Notes: generated from the letters alone by a model not told the origin. A DNA stretch of 64,000 nucleotides from Saccharibacillus sp. O23 (GCF_002205895.1 NZ_NJDE01000025.1:186001-250000), one strand, 5' to 3'; shown: positions 43,475 to 53,036, counted from the stretch's first letter. A program made the numbers and translations.

Positions 43475-45277
43475 ATGAGTACATTGCCTACAACCCTGCC
43501 TAAACGAAGCGAAGTGGCCGCCGAACATCAATGGAAGCTGAGCGACCTGTTCGCCGATCAAGCATCCTGGGACGCGACCTACGCCGAAACCAAAGAACAA
43601 CTCAAGAAATTCGAGGACTTCCGCGGCAAGCTGAGCGACGCGCAAACGATCGGCGAGTGCTTCCGCTTCGAAGACGAAGTCTCGCTGAAGCTCGAACAGC
43701 TCTACGTCTATACGCATCTGTATCACGACCAAGACACGGCGAACCCGACCTACCAAGCGTTGACGCAAAAAGGCCGCAAGCTGCTGGTCGACGCCGGCGA
43801 AGCGCTCTCCTTTATCACGCCGGAGATTCTGTCGCTCGACGACGCGAAGCTGGACGAACTGATCGGAGACGAATCGCTTAAGGAATACCGCTTCACCCTT
43901 CAAGAGATGAAACGGGAGAAAGCGCATGTGTTGACGCAGGCGGAAGAAGCGCTGCTGGCTCAAGTCGGCAATCTGTCGCAGGCGCCGCAGAACATTTTCG
44001 GCATGCTCAACAATGCGGATCTGAAATTCCCGAACATCAAAGACGAAAACGGTGTCGAGGTCGAACTGACGCACGGCAGCTATATTCAATTCTTGGAGAG
44101 CCCGAATGCGGAAGTCCGCCGCCAAGCGTTCCAAGCCGTATACGGCACGTACGCCAAGCTCAAGAACACGATCGGCGCGTCGCTGACGGCCAACGTGAAC
44201 AAAAACATTTTCTACTCCCGCGTGCGGAAATATCCGTCCGTGCTGGAAATGAAACTCTACGGCGATAACGTTCCGGTATCCGTCTACGACAACCTCGTCG
44301 ACGCGATCCACGAGAGCCTGCCGATTCTCCACCGCTACATGCGCCTGCGCAAGAAGCTGATGGGCGTGGACGAACTGCATATGTACGACCTGTTCGCTCC
44401 GCTGGTGGAAGAGTTCAAGATGGACATCACGTACGACGAAGCGAAGCAAACGGTGATCGACGGTCTGCAGCCGCTCGGCGAAGATTACCTGACCGTGCTG
44501 AAGAACAGCTTCGAAGAAGGCTGGATCGACATTTACGAAAACGAAGGCAAGCGGACCGGAGCTTATTCTTCCGGCGCTTACGGCGTTCACCCGTACGTCC
44601 TGCTCAACCACAAAGACAACCTGAACAGCATGTTCACGTTGGCGCACGAGATGGGCCACGCGCTGCATTCGTATTATTCCGATACCAATCAGAGCTACCG
44701 CAGCGCCCAATACACGATCTTCTTGGCCGAAGTGGCTTCGACGACCAACGAAGCGCTGCTGATGGATTATCTGCTCAAGAAAGCGACCGATCCGAAAGAA
44801 AAAATGTATCTGCTCACGTATTACGCGGATCAATTCCGGACGACGGTCTTCCGTCAGACGATGTTCGCGGAATTCGAGAAGATCATTCACGCGCGCACGG
44901 AAGCCGGCGAATCGCTTACGCCTCAAGATCTGTCGAGCATCTATTACGACCTGAACGTGAAATACCACGGTCCGGACATGGTGGTCGATCAAGACATCGA
45001 GATGGAATGGGCGCGCATCCCGCACTTCTATAACAGCTTCTACGTCTACAAATACGCGACCGGCTTCTCCGCCGCGACGAGCTTCTCCAAGCAGATCCTC
45101 GACGAAGGCGCGCCGGCGGTCGAACGCTATCTCGGCTTCCTGAAGAGCGGCGGCAGCGACTATTCGATCAACATTCTGCAAAAAGCCGGCGTCGACATGT
45201 CTTCCCCGGAACCGGTACGCGAAGCGATGAGCGTATTCGAAGCTTTGATCGAGCAAATGGAACAGCTCTCCGAATAA
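43475..45277 (+). CDS. pepF: Oligoendopeptidase F
   Basis: A 600-residue cytoplasmic M3B zinc peptidase that cleaves short peptides of roughly 7-17 residues. The zinc motif HEMGH is at 391-395 (LAHEMGHALHSYYSD), the third ligand Glu in FLAEVASTTNEALL, and the M3 signature near the C-terminus is FYNSFYVYKYATGFSAA. Full length. ATG follows GAGGAGG. Upstream are two small genes in the same direction; downstream the LapA-like gene starts 82 nt away. Confidence 0.95.
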   Translation: MSTLPTTLPKRSEVAAEHQWKLSDLFADQASWDATYAETKEQLKKFEDFRGKLSDAQTIGECFRFEDEVSLKLEQLYVYTHLYHDQDTANPTYQALTQKGRKLLVDAGEALSFITPEILSLDDAKLDELIGDESLKEYRFTLQEMKREKAHVLTQAEEALLAQVGNLSQAPQNIFGMLNNADLKFPNIKDENGVEVELTHGSYIQFLESPNAEVRRQAFQAVYGTYAKLKNTIGASLTANVNKNIFYSRVRKYPSVLEMKLYGDNVPVSVYDNLVDAIHESLPILHRYMRLRKKLMGVDELHMYDLFAPLVEEFKMDITYDEAKQTVIDGLQPLGEDYLTVLKNSFEEGWIDIYENEGKRTGAYSSGAYGVHPYVLLNHKDNLNSMFTLAHEMGHALHSYYSDTNQSYRSAQYTIFLAEVASTTNEALLMDYLLKKATDPKEKMYLLTYYADQFRTTVFRQTMFAEFEKIIHARTEAGESLTPQDLSSIYYDLNVKYHGPDMVVDQDIEMEWARIPHFYNSFYVYKYATGFSAATSFSKQILDEGAPAVERYLGFLKSGGSDYSINILQKAGVDMSSPEPVREAMSVFEALIEQMEQLSE

Positions 45278-45359
45278 GGGCGAAGCTTCCTGCGTCAAAA
45301 CTCCCCCTAGCGGCTAATGATGCTCAGAAGCAACAAGGCGAAAGGGGTTGTCCTTATTC

Positions 45360-45764
45360 ATGAAAGCACAATGGTCTCTGATTCTCATGTTACTCTTCGC
45401 GGTGATTATCGCGATCTTCGCGGTCATCAACGTGAATCCGGTGGAAGTCAATTTCCTGTTCGGTTACGCGGACGTTCCGTTGATCCTGCTCATTCTCGGC
45501 AGCGCTTTGTTCGGCGGGCTCGCGGTCGGCATGTTCGGCATCTATCGCCTTTTCCGTACGCAGCGCGAGCTGAAGAAGCTGCGTCTGGAGCACGAGAAGC
45601 TGCGCGGCCAATCGACGGTAGCGGCAACGCCTTCCGTCTCCTCGACGATGACGCCTCCGGCTTACGACGAGCCGACGGTATCGGCCGATCCGACGCCGCT
45701 GGAGCCGATCTCGGACGATCTGGACCGCGCGCGCGATTCGCGTTCGTTCCGGATCGATAAGTAA
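45360..45764 (+). CDS. LapA-domain membrane protein (DUF1049)
   Basis: A 134-residue protein with two N-terminal transmembrane helices (WSLILMLLFAVIIAIFAVIN and VPLILLILGSALFGGLAVGM) separated by the NPVEVNFLFGYADV loop, the LapA/DUF1049 pattern. A coiled-coil stretch (RTQRELKKLRLEHEKLRG) and a Pro/Ser/Asp-rich tail follow. The ATG at 45360 is chosen over a TTG at 45348 that touches the AAAGGGG site. In E. coli the relative LapA works with the TPR protein LapB in envelope homeostasis; no such partner is seen here. Confidence 0.8.
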   Translation: MKAQWSLILMLLFAVIIAIFAVINVNPVEVNFLFGYADVPLILLILGSALFGGLAVGMFGIYRLFRTQRELKKLRLEHEKLRGQSTVAATPSVSSTMTPPAYDEPTVSADPTPLEPISDDLDRARDSRSFRIDK

Positions 45765-45933
45765 TCGGATTTCCTTTTTATCGAATTAGCGTTTTGCCGA
45801 GTTTCATACGTTCGCGAAGAAACAGCCGCCTTGTTTCGGGCGCATGCGCAGCTCACCGGCCGCGATGCGCTCGAAGCAAGCGGTTTTCTTCTTGAGCGTC
45901 CCTTTTATTCTATATTCATGGAGGTTTCTGATC

Positions 45934-46971
45934 ATGACCGTACATATCGACGAAGATTACGTAGTGACCCTGCTCAAAAAACTGCTCGACACCCCGAGCC
46001 CGACCGGCTATACGCATCACATTATCGACATGATCCGCGAAGAAGCGGAGAAGCTCGGATTCCCCGTGACGTTTAACGAAAAAGGCGGCGCGATCATCAG
46101 CATGGAAGGCGAAAACGATTCCTATACGGTCGGCCTGAGCGGCCACGTGGACACGCTGGGCGCGATGGTCCGTTCGATCACCCCGCACGGCACGCTCAAA
46201 CTCACGTCGCTCGGCGGCTTCGCCATGTCCAGCATCGAAAACGAATACTGCATCATTCATACCCGCGGCGGCAAAACGTATACCGGCACGATCTTGACCC
46301 AGCACCCTTCCGTCCATGTCTACGCCGACGCGCGCGATTTCAAACGTTCGGAAGAACATATGGAAGTGCGGATCGACGAGCTGGTCTCTTCCCGCGAAGA
46401 AGTCGAAGCGCTGGGTATCCGCACCGGCGATTATATCTCGTTCGACGCCCGCGCCGTAGTCACCGAGAGCGGTTATATCAAGTCGCGCCACCTCGACGAC
46501 AAAGCCAGCGTAGCGGCGCTGTTCGGCCTGCTGGAATCGGCCAAACGCGAAGGATGGAAACCGAAACAGAACGTCAAGATCCTGATCTCCAACTATGAAG
46601 AAGTCGGCCACGGCACCGCTTATATTCCGGGCGATATCGCCGAACTGATCGCGGTGGACATGGGCTGCATGGGCGACGATCTGAACTGCAAAGAGACCGA
46701 CGTCTCGATCTGCGCCAAAGACTCTTCCGGCCCTTACGATTACCAGATGACCGGCAAACTGATCGAGCTGTGCGAAGCGGAAAAGATCGAACATGTCGTG
46801 GATATCTATCCGTTCTACGGCTCCGACGCCTCGGCCGCGCTGCGCGGCGGCAGCAATATCCGCGCCGCTCTGATCGGTCCCGGCGTGCATGCTTCGCACT
46901 CGATGGAACGCACGCATACCCGCGCCGTGATCGGTACGGCCCGCCTGTTGTGCGCTTATGTCCGAGCCTAA
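45934..46971 (+). CDS. M42 family metallo-aminopeptidase
   Basis: A 345-residue di-metal aminopeptidase of the M42 (FrvX/YsdC) family. The metal-binding residues are in GHVDTLGAMV (His71), LDDKASVAALFGLL, NYEEVGHG (Glu222-223), VDMGCMG and HSMERTH. Start at 45934 follows ATGGAGGT; the longer ORF upstream adds an unlikely 30 residues. The last 14 nt overlap the next gene, so the two are translationally coupled. Large dodecameric shells are usual for the family. Confidence 0.9.
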   Translation: MTVHIDEDYVVTLLKKLLDTPSPTGYTHHIIDMIREEAEKLGFPVTFNEKGGAIISMEGENDSYTVGLSGHVDTLGAMVRSITPHGTLKLTSLGGFAMSSIENEYCIIHTRGGKTYTGTILTQHPSVHVYADARDFKRSEEHMEVRIDELVSSREEVEALGIRTGDYISFDARAVVTESGYIKSRHLDDKASVAALFGLLESAKREGWKPKQNVKILISNYEEVGHGTAYIPGDIAELIAVDMGCMGDDLNCKETDVSICAKDSSGPYDYQMTGKLIELCEAEKIEHVVDIYPFYGSDASAALRGGSNIRAALIGPGVHASHSMERTHTRAVIGTARLLCAYVRA

Positions 46972-47842
46972 AAACGACAGCGGCAGCGAACGGCCGGATC
47001 TCGGCGAATCCCGGAAGTCCGGCGTTGATCCGGATCAAACGAGACGTCGAAGAACGCGCCTACGGCTGACGATCGGACTGGCCGTGCTGCTCGTCGCGGC
47101 CTGCATCGCCGCCGTCTGGCTGCTCCTCTCCCCGCCCAAGCAGACCGAAGTCTTCGACAGACTGCCAAAACGTTATGAATATCTGGAGGTCAAGCAGCCG
47201 CAGCAGCCGGAACTGTATATGTTGGTCGCGTCTCCGGAAGACATCCGCCTGCGGGCCGATCGCCTTCCGCTGCGGCAGATTCCGGCTTACGGGATCAACG
47301 GCGGATTTTTCTACGGGAACGACCTGCTGTCGATCGCGGTCATGAACGACAAGCCGGTCAACGGCGAGCGCGGCGCTTACGGCTCCGGGTGGTTCAACGC
47401 CAAATACGCGCGCGGCACGCTGGTCTGGGACGGTACTGACCGCAAATTCTCGGTGCAGGTCGTCTCGTCCGCCGACGAGATTCGGGTCGAAGATCGCGGC
47501 CGTTACTGGGCGCAAGGCGGCGTCAGTCTAAACTTGTCGGACGAAGCGGCCTGGAGAACGTCGATCGTCGAGCAGCATCTTCCGTTCGCCGACGAGCTGC
47601 GGATGCGTTCCGCGCTCGTCTACAACGACGAAGGCAGGCTCTGGCTGATCGTATCGCCGACGTTGGTCACCGCCGCCGACTTCCGTGCCGCGCTGCTGGA
47701 ATCCGTTCCCGGTTCGGGACGCGAAGGCATCTTCCTCGACGGAGACGGATCGTCGCAGATGAATGCCGAAGAACGGGTGCTCACCGGCGACGAGCGCATG
47801 GTCGTGCAGATGATCTCGGTAGCGGGCGATTCGCGCGAATGA
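46958..47842 (+). CDS. Phosphodiester glycosidase family protein (NAGPA-like)
   Basis: A 294-residue membrane-anchored protein. A polar N-terminus (1-37) precedes one transmembrane helix (38-57, TIGLAVLLVAACIAAVWLLL); the extracytoplasmic domain has the DUF2233 pattern AYGINGGFFYGNDLLSIAV, GRYWAQGGVSLNL and EGIFLDGDGSSQM. Relatives include the mammalian uncovering enzyme that removes GlcNAc from phosphodiesters, and bacterial homologues linked to wall glycopolymers. It overlaps the M42 gene by 14 nt. Substrate unknown. Confidence 0.83.
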   Translation: MSEPKNDSGSERPDLGESRKSGVDPDQTRRRRTRLRLTIGLAVLLVAACIAAVWLLLSPPKQTEVFDRLPKRYEYLEVKQPQQPELYMLVASPEDIRLRADRLPLRQIPAYGINGGFFYGNDLLSIAVMNDKPVNGERGAYGSGWFNAKYARGTLVWDGTDRKFSVQVVSSADEIRVEDRGRYWAQGGVSLNLSDEAAWRTSIVEQHLPFADELRMRSALVYNDEGRLWLIVSPTLVTAADFRAALLESVPGSGREGIFLDGDGSSQMNAEERVLTGDERMVVQMISVAGDSRE

Positions 47843-47858
47843 TCTTTATCCAAACCAA

Positions 47859-47901
47859 AGAACCTTCATCCTGCGGGAAGCAGCGACGAAGGTTCTTTTT
47901 T
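47859..47901. terminator. Bidirectional terminator
   Basis: AGAACCTTC and GAAGGTTCT arms with a 20-nt loop and TTTTTT on the plus strand. It lies between convergent genes; the stop of the minus gene is adjacent. Confidence 0.78.
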
Positions 47902-48413
47902 CATCGGCAAAAAATAAAGCGGTCATAAGCGTTCCACACGTGCGTATCGTCGGCTACATACCCTCTCAGCCATAAAACGCCGTCGATGTTCCGAAGATAA
48001 AATCCTTTCGGAATTTCGTGATCTTCCGTCAGCGGCGCGGAAACGATCGTGATCGAACCGTCCGGCGCTTGATGCGTTTTGTTCGCGCTGCTTGAACGTC
48101 CTTCCGGTTGGTCCTGCATTTGCAGACGCATATGCGGCCCGAGTTCCAGAGGACAGAGCCGAAGGTCGCGTTCGAACGCCGCAGCTTGAATCTGAGGCAT
48201 CGTCGCTCCTTCCGGGAATCCCAGATCGGCCGGGCACAACTCGACGGTCGTCAGACGGCTTGCCGTTTCGTCAGTCGTAAACCGATCGTCGGCGAACAGC
48301 AGGTCGGCGTATCGGTTCAGCTCGATCGAGTCGGCTTGAAGCTTCTCCAGAAGCTCCGATTTGGTCAGGCCGCCGATCTGTACGATACGGGTCGCGGCTT
48401 CATCGATATTCAT
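47901..48413 (-). CDS. Conserved hypothetical protein
   Basis: A 170-residue soluble protein beginning MNIDEAATRIVQIGGLTKSE. It contains LLFADDRFTTDETASRLTTVEL, DLGFPEGATMPQIQAAAFERDL and CPLELGPHMRLQMQDQPEG, which look like a conserved fold found in Bacillales proteins of unknown function. The end WLRGYVADDTHVWNAYDRFIF is aromatic-rich. Start at 48413, behind GGAGG at a wide 11-nt spacing; the longer ORF upstream is Arg-rich and unlikely. It shares orientation with the acetyltransferase gene 90 nt upstream. Confidence 0.6.
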   Translation of the reverse strand: MNIDEAATRIVQIGGLTKSELLEKLQADSIELNRYADLLFADDRFTTDETASRLTTVELCPADLGFPEGATMPQIQAAAFERDLRLCPLELGPHMRLQMQDQPEGRSSSANKTHQAPDGSITIVSAPLTEDHEIPKGFYLRNIDGVLWLRGYVADDTHVWNAYDRFIFCR

Positions 48414-48502
48414 GTTGTTCTTCGCCTCCGTTTCTTTCTCATCTCTTCTTTGTCTCTTCCGTATCGCGTTCCTCTGTATGCGATCGATTCGGCAGTACGG
48501 GT

Positions 48503-48946
48503 TCACCATTGCAAAATAAAGTCGATCTCCCGGTGCACGGGATCGGGCTCGCCCAGATCCCGGAATCCCAGTCCTCGATACAGTTTAATCGCGTTCGTAT
48601 TGTCTTCGTAACACGATACGACGATCTCGCGGTAATCCGTGTTTTGCCGTACCCACTCGATTACGCTTCGGATCGCGGCTTTGCCGTACCCCCGAGCCTG
48701 ATACCGCCGATCGATCAAGAACTGCCACAGCAGCACATTACGAAATTCCTTGTTACGCCGCAGCATGACGAAACCTACCATCTGCTCGTCTGCGTAGATC
48801 GCGAACGGAACCGCCGTTTCTTGATGGACATACGCTAATGCCAACGATTCGGCCGCCGAGCGGACCCACCGCTGTTGATCTTCTCCAACTTGCAGCGCCA
48901 GACATTCTTTGATGTTTTCCGCACCGATCTTTTTCAAATGAATCAT
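48503..48946 (-). CDS. GNAT family N-acetyltransferase
   Basis: A 147-residue acetyltransferase. Motif A (FLIDRRYQARGYGKAAIRSVI) holds the acetyl-CoA loop R/Q-x-x-G-x-G/A, and motif B (SCYEDNTNAIKLYRGLGFRDLGE) completes the fold; it resembles the diamine (SpeG/BltD) branch. ATG 48946 (MIHLKKIG) has GAAGG upstream; the longer frame extends into the promoter of the divergent hydrolase gene. First of several single GNAT genes in this accessory stretch. Substrate unknown. Confidence 0.85.
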   Translation of the reverse strand: MIHLKKIGAENIKECLALQVGEDQQRWVRSAAESLALAYVHQETAVPFAIYADEQMVGFVMLRRNKEFRNVLLWQFLIDRRYQARGYGKAAIRSVIEWVRQNTDYREIVVSCYEDNTNAIKLYRGLGFRDLGEPDPVHREIDFILQW

Positions 48947-49089
48947 GATCCAGCCTTCTTTCGATTGAATAACAGCCTTGTAAGGCAAATGTAAGACAAA
49001 TCGATGGTACGCGGCCGGCTTGCCGGATAAGATCGAGACTGAGATCAAGATCCCTCGACAAACGCTTTTTTTCGCAAAGGAGAATCTGT

Positions 49090-50613
49090 ATGAGAGTGTT
49101 TGAACTGCTGCTGTTGGCTTCGAATATCGGTTGGCTGGTCGTGATGCTGATAAGCAAAAAAGGGCGGCGCAGCATCCCCGCACTCTCGGTCGGCGGAATC
49201 GCCGCGCTGCTGCTCGTGTTGCATCTGACTCTGGAAGGTTATCGCATTCAGCTCTTGCCGCTCTACGCGACGACGATCGGAGCGTCGGCCGTTTCGCTCT
49301 ATCTTCGCGTCCGATCAGAAAGCCGCCGGAAGTTTCCGCGCTTCGCAGCCGGCTCCGCTTATACCGCTATGACGCTGATGCTGCTCGCGACGGCGGTTAT
49401 GCTGTATGTCTTTCCGGTGTTCCGGCTTCCCGAGCCGAGCGGCCGATTCCAAGTCGGCACGCAGGCTTTCCATTGGATCGACGAAGACCGGGAAGAATCG
49501 TTCGCCCGGACGCCAAAAAGCAAACGGGAACTCATGGTCCAAGTCTGGTATCCCGCGCAAGCCGATTCCCGCAAACATGCTCCCTTTATTCCCACTACCC
49601 GAATTCTACGGCCTATGGCGGCCAATTACGGTCTTCCCGGGTTTACGTTCGAATATCTGCGGTATGTAACGAGCCATTCTCGGACCCAAGCTCCCGCCGC
49701 GGCGGAACAGCCGGCTTACCCTCTGATTCTGGCGAATCCCGGTTTCGGTTCTTCCCGTTTTCTCCACACGTCGCAGGCGGAAGAGTTGGCGAGCCGCGGA
49801 TATATCGTCGCCGTGATCGATCATACGTACAACACCTTTGCCACCGAATTCCCCGACGGACGGATCACGACCGACGCGACCTCTGCGCTGTTCTCACCGG
49901 ATCAGAGCTATGCGGAGTCGAGCGCTGCTCGTGACCGATTGGGACGAGTGCTTACCGAAGATGCGGAGTTCGTGTTGGACCGCTTCGAGCAGATTCAATC
50001 CGGACAGATTCCGAGTCTGCTGCAGGGCAAAATCGATCTGGCGCATATCGGCATATTCGGCCATTCGATCGGCGGCGCAACCGCTTACGATACGGCTTAC
50101 GACGAACGGATCGATGCCGGCATCGACCTCGACGGCGGGCTGTATCGAGTGCATGAACGAGGCGCTCTGCAGAAACCGTTTCTGTTCTTGAACTCGGCGA
50201 GCGAAGCCCGGAGACTGCAAAGGATCTTGGAAGATCGGCCTTACACCGATACGGAGCTTACAGAGATGGGTTCGACCCGGGAATGGGAAGAACAAGTCGC
50301 GGCAGGCAAAAAAGCCGAACTCGAGCGCATGCGCGAAGCCGTCGATCACGGCGGACAAGCGCTGTATATCGACGGCACGGAACATTTGAATTTTACAGAC
50401 GCGCAGTTCGTTTCTCCCGTATTCAAGCTGCTCGGCGCAACCGGATCGATCTCGCCGAAGCGAGCCGACGCCGTGATCGACGCGTATATGCTCGACTTTT
50501 TCGATACCTATTTGAAAGGTCAAAAAGGCGAGCTGCTGCGTGGCACGGACTCCCGTTTTCCGGAAGTTAGATTCTTGTTCGAGGCGCCGGATTCACGAGA
50601 GACGACCGACTAA
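49090..50613 (+). CDS. Membrane-anchored PAF-acetylhydrolase-like alpha/beta hydrolase
   Basis: A 507-residue protein with three N-terminal transmembrane helices (1-115) and an alpha/beta-hydrolase domain related to plasma platelet-activating factor acetylhydrolase. Visible are MVQVWYPAQADS, YPLILANPGFGSSR (oxyanion region), the nucleophile elbow GHSIGGATAYD, DAGIDLDGG with the catalytic Asp and a C-terminal GTEHLNFTDAQF with the His. ATG behind AAAGGAGAA. Single gene. Esterase or phospholipase activity is inferred from the family. Confidence 0.85.
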   Translation: MRVFELLLLASNIGWLVVMLISKKGRRSIPALSVGGIAALLLVLHLTLEGYRIQLLPLYATTIGASAVSLYLRVRSESRRKFPRFAAGSAYTAMTLMLLATAVMLYVFPVFRLPEPSGRFQVGTQAFHWIDEDREESFARTPKSKRELMVQVWYPAQADSRKHAPFIPTTRILRPMAANYGLPGFTFEYLRYVTSHSRTQAPAAAEQPAYPLILANPGFGSSRFLHTSQAEELASRGYIVAVIDHTYNTFATEFPDGRITTDATSALFSPDQSYAESSAARDRLGRVLTEDAEFVLDRFEQIQSGQIPSLLQGKIDLAHIGIFGHSIGGATAYDTAYDERIDAGIDLDGGLYRVHERGALQKPFLFLNSASEARRLQRILEDRPYTDTELTEMGSTREWEEQVAAGKKAELERMREAVDHGGQALYIDGTEHLNFTDAQFVSPVFKLLGATGSISPKRADAVIDAYMLDFFDTYLKGQKGELLRGTDSRFPEVRFLFEAPDSRETTD

Positions 50614-50680
50614 CAGGGAGCAGCGAAGAAGAACCGTATCCGGTCCTTTTTTGCCGCCGTGACCCGTCCGAGAAAGATGT

Positions 50681-51115
50681 TTACTCCGGCTGATCGGGAT
50701 CGTAGCGCATTACCCAATATTCCGCTCCCGGTTCGCCCTGCTCGACGACGGGTTTCCAACCTCTTTTTTGATAAAAAGCTAATGCTTTATGATTCTCCGA
50801 CACGCATTTCAACGTTACCGGCGCGCCCAATTCTTCGACCGATTGCTTGAGCAAGCGATCGCCCGCGCCTTTGCCTGCCGCGTCCGGATGCACGAAAAGA
50901 TTATGGATGAACCGATCCGGTACGTAGAGCGAAGCGAAGCCCAGAATCCGGGAATCTTCCTCCGCTATCAGAATCCGCTCCTCGGCCGTATGCCGGTCGA
51001 AATCGTCAAGAGTCATCAGACTCCCGTCCTCCCAATGAAAACTGTGACGACGCGAATCCAGATAAATTTTTCTCAACTGCGGGTAATCGGCTGTAGTGGC
51101 TTCACGAACGAACAT
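50681..51115 (-). CDS. GNAT family N-acetyltransferase
   Basis: A 144-residue acetyltransferase: motif A is FIHNLFVHPDAAGKGAGDRLLK, motif B is LKCVSENHKALAFYQKRGWKPV. The compact length and EYWVMRYDP ending are typical of YjaB/PhnO-like single-domain GNATs. ATG behind GGAGGAATCGG. It is divergent from a VOC protein gene. Substrate unknown; genes of this kind turn over quickly in Paenibacillus accessory regions. Confidence 0.85.
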   Translation of the reverse strand: MFVREATTADYPQLRKIYLDSRRHSFHWEDGSLMTLDDFDRHTAEERILIAEEDSRILGFASLYVPDRFIHNLFVHPDAAGKGAGDRLLKQSVEELGAPVTLKCVSENHKALAFYQKRGWKPVVEQGEPGAEYWVMRYDPDQPE

Positions 51116-51246
51116 CCGATTCCTCCTTTCGGGTATTGAACTTGTACTTTTTTATTATAAACCCTAACCGTTCCCGAATGAATGGGGTTAAACTATTTTC
51201 GACATTAACATGCAAACACAAACCTATAGGAAGAGGTGTTGGGCCA

Positions 51247-51666
51247 ATGGCGTTAACCTCCGTATTCACGAGCCTCAATCTGCCCGTCGCAAACGTCGCG
51301 CAATCGAAAGTTTTTTTCACCGGACTCGGATTCGCGCTTAACCCGCAGTTCCCCGACAACGATACTTCGGCAGCCGTCATGCTCGGCGATCATCTGCAAG
51401 CGATGCTGATCGATCGAACGTTCTTCAATACGCTGACGGACAAAGACACCGTCGATACGAGCAAGTATGCCCAGATGACGATCGCGCTGGCTTTCGACAG
51501 CCGCGAACAAGTGGATCACATCGTGAATACGGCGGTATCGCTCGGCGGAAAATTGCATGCGGAACCCGAAGAACACGAGTCGATGTATCATTGGGGATTC
51601 GTGGATCTCGACGGGCATCTGTGGGCGATCAACTGTATGGACATGAAGAATACGACGCAAGCTTAA
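51247..51666 (+). CDS. VOC family protein (glyoxalase/bleomycin-resistance fold)
   Basis: A 139-residue protein of the vicinal oxygen chelate superfamily (VFTSLNLPVANVAQSKVFFTGLGFALN ... HWGFVDLDGHLWAINCMDM), of the PhnB/YeaS-like branch that lacks a full set of metal ligands. Start at 51247, behind GAGGTGTTGG; the frame is open further upstream but without a ribosome site. Likely a stress or detoxification protein; the exact reaction is unknown. Confidence 0.83.
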   Translation: MALTSVFTSLNLPVANVAQSKVFFTGLGFALNPQFPDNDTSAAVMLGDHLQAMLIDRTFFNTLTDKDTVDTSKYAQMTIALAFDSREQVDHIVNTAVSLGGKLHAEPEEHESMYHWGFVDLDGHLWAINCMDMKNTTQA

Positions 51667-51697
51667 GATCAACGACGGATCGTATCTGAATTCGAAA

Positions 51698-51732
51698 AAG
51701 AAGACGCCCGGAATGTTCCGCGGCGTCTTTTT
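51698..51732. terminator. Bidirectional terminator
   Basis: AAGACGCC and GGCGTCTT arms, 13-nt loop, with A/T tracts on both sides, between convergent genes. Confidence 0.8.
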
Positions 51733-51740
51733 GTCGACGT

Positions 51741-52166
51741 TCAGTTCTGTTCGGTATACGCTTTGAAATGGTTCAAGATGGCCTGCCAGCCCGCCTGCTG
51801 CATCTCGACAGGATTTGCGGTCTCCGCATCGAACGTCTGAACGACCTTCGTCGTACCTCCTTGATCCGCGAACGCGATATCGACTCTTCTTCCGTCTCCG
51901 ATCGTATAACCGATCTGCTCATGCTCCTTCACGACATCGTAAACGCCGCCGAAATCAAACCCCATGCTGCCGTCTTTCGCTTCCATGCGGGTCAGAAAAG
52001 TGCCGCCGACGCGCAGATCGTTCTCGGCTCTCGGCGCATGCCAATCTTCGGACGCTTGATTCCACTTCGTGATATGTTCCGGTTCGGTCCAATAACGCCA
52101 TACTTTCTCGATGGGAGCTTCGATAACGGCCTGCACGGTGACTTTCGTCGGTTCGCTGATTTCCAT
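51741..52166 (-). CDS. SRPBCC family protein (AHSA1-like)
   Basis: A 141-residue START-like hydrophobic-pocket protein. VTVQAVIEAPIEKVWRYWTEPEHITKWN and GWQAILNHFKAYTE are the typical ends of the AHSA1/YndB branch; GGTFLTRMEAKDGSMGFDFGG lies between. The start is placed at MEISEPTKV (52166); the longest ORF adds 17 residues. It is followed by fosB upstream in the same orientation with 47 nt between. Ligand unknown. Confidence 0.85.
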   Translation of the reverse strand: MEISEPTKVTVQAVIEAPIEKVWRYWTEPEHITKWNQASEDWHAPRAENDLRVGGTFLTRMEAKDGSMGFDFGGVYDVVKEHEQIGYTIGDGRRVDIAFADQGGTTKVVQTFDAETANPVEMQQAGWQAILNHFKAYTEQN

Positions 52167-52213
52167 TTCGATTGGACACCTCGCTTGATGATTGGGATTG
52201 GAGGATCGATGGT

Positions 52214-52642
52214 TCAAAACGGATCGAAAAAGGTCATATGCTTCTTGTCCGCTCGATAATATTCTAAACGATCTGCCAAGGTTCCGGTATGAAATTCGAA
52301 TTTATGTCCGTTGGGATCGGTGAAATAAATAGACTGTCGATCCTCTTCGGCTCTTGCCCGGCCTTCCAAGATGTTGACGTTCAGTCGAACCAATCGCTCG
52401 TAAGCTTGGTCGAATTCTTCTGGCTTAATCGTAAACGCGATATGCGTATAAGATTGATGGATCTCGTTTCGAGGAATATCCTCTTCTTCGTTCAGCGCGA
52501 TCCACGTGCCGGCCAGATCGAAATAAGCCAGTTTTCTTCCTTTGACCAATATCTCGGCACCGAATACGTTCCGATAGAACTCGATCGACGTATTCAAATC
52601 CGAGACCGAAAAACACATATGATTCAGTCCTTGGATCTGCAT
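52214..52642 (-). CDS. fosB: Metallothiol transferase FosB
   Basis: A 142-residue VOC enzyme that opens fosfomycin by adding bacillithiol (or cysteine) in a Mn2+/Mg2+-dependent way. It matches B. subtilis FosB along its length: [52 protein letters not shown] and [11 protein letters not shown]. The metal ligands His8, His67 and Glu116 are in place. The ATG has AGGAGCAA upstream. This is an intrinsic-type resistance gene of Bacillales, on the chromosome with no mobile element beside it. Confidence 0.93.
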   Translation of the reverse strand: MQIQGLNHMCFSVSDLNTSIEFYRNVFGAEILVKGRKLAYFDLAGTWIALNEEEDIPRNEIHQSYTHIAFTIKPEEFDQAYERLVRLNVNILEGRARAEEDRQSIYFTDPNGHKFEFHTGTLADRLEYYRADKKHMTFFDPF

Positions 52643-52688
52643 AGGGTTGCTCCTTGCTTGGAGGATTTGGGATTATTGCGTTGGGGGC

Positions 52689-53036
52689 TTATGCGTCTGC
52701 CAATCTTATTCGGATACCGAGCGCGCCCCACTTACGTTCTTGTTCAGGCGTATAGATCTCATAGGTGCCTTCGATCATCTCGGCCGTCGACCATCCTTCG
52801 CAGTCCATCTCTTCGAAAGGGACGGCACGATATAAGTCTTCGAATGTTCCGTGTGGGTACAACGCTTCTACGATCACAGTCACTTTACGCTGCCGATCCG
52901 GCAGACATTCGAACTGAATCGTATCGCCTACGCTGATCATTCTTCGCTTCTCGTCGTTCAGACGAACTTCGACAGATTTGCGTCCCGAGCAGGTCGAATC
53001 GAAATACTCGGGGTATAAAGTCATGATATGGTTCAT
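52689..53036 (-). CDS. ASCH domain protein
   Basis: A 115-residue PUA-like ASCH protein: MNHIMTLYPEYFDSTCSGRKSVEVRLNDEKRR at the start, VGDTIQFECLP in the core and AVPFEEMDCEGWSTAEMIE in the helical part, ending WGALGIRIRL. ASCH proteins are RNA-binding or amidohydrolase-like (YqfB acts on N4-acetylcytidine). The Lys and Arg of the putative active pocket (GRKSVEVR) are present. It lies just downstream of a decayed HAD gene. Confidence 0.82.
   Translation of the reverse strand: MNHIMTLYPEYFDSTCSGRKSVEVRLNDEKRRMISVGDTIQFECLPDRQRKVTVIVEALYPHGTFEDLYRAVPFEEMDCEGWSTAEMIEGTYEIYTPEQERKWGALGIRIRLADA

Noticed and set aside
49894-50523. 209-codon minus-strand frame opposite the alpha/beta hydrolase
   Set aside because: Shadow frame without start signal or family resemblance.
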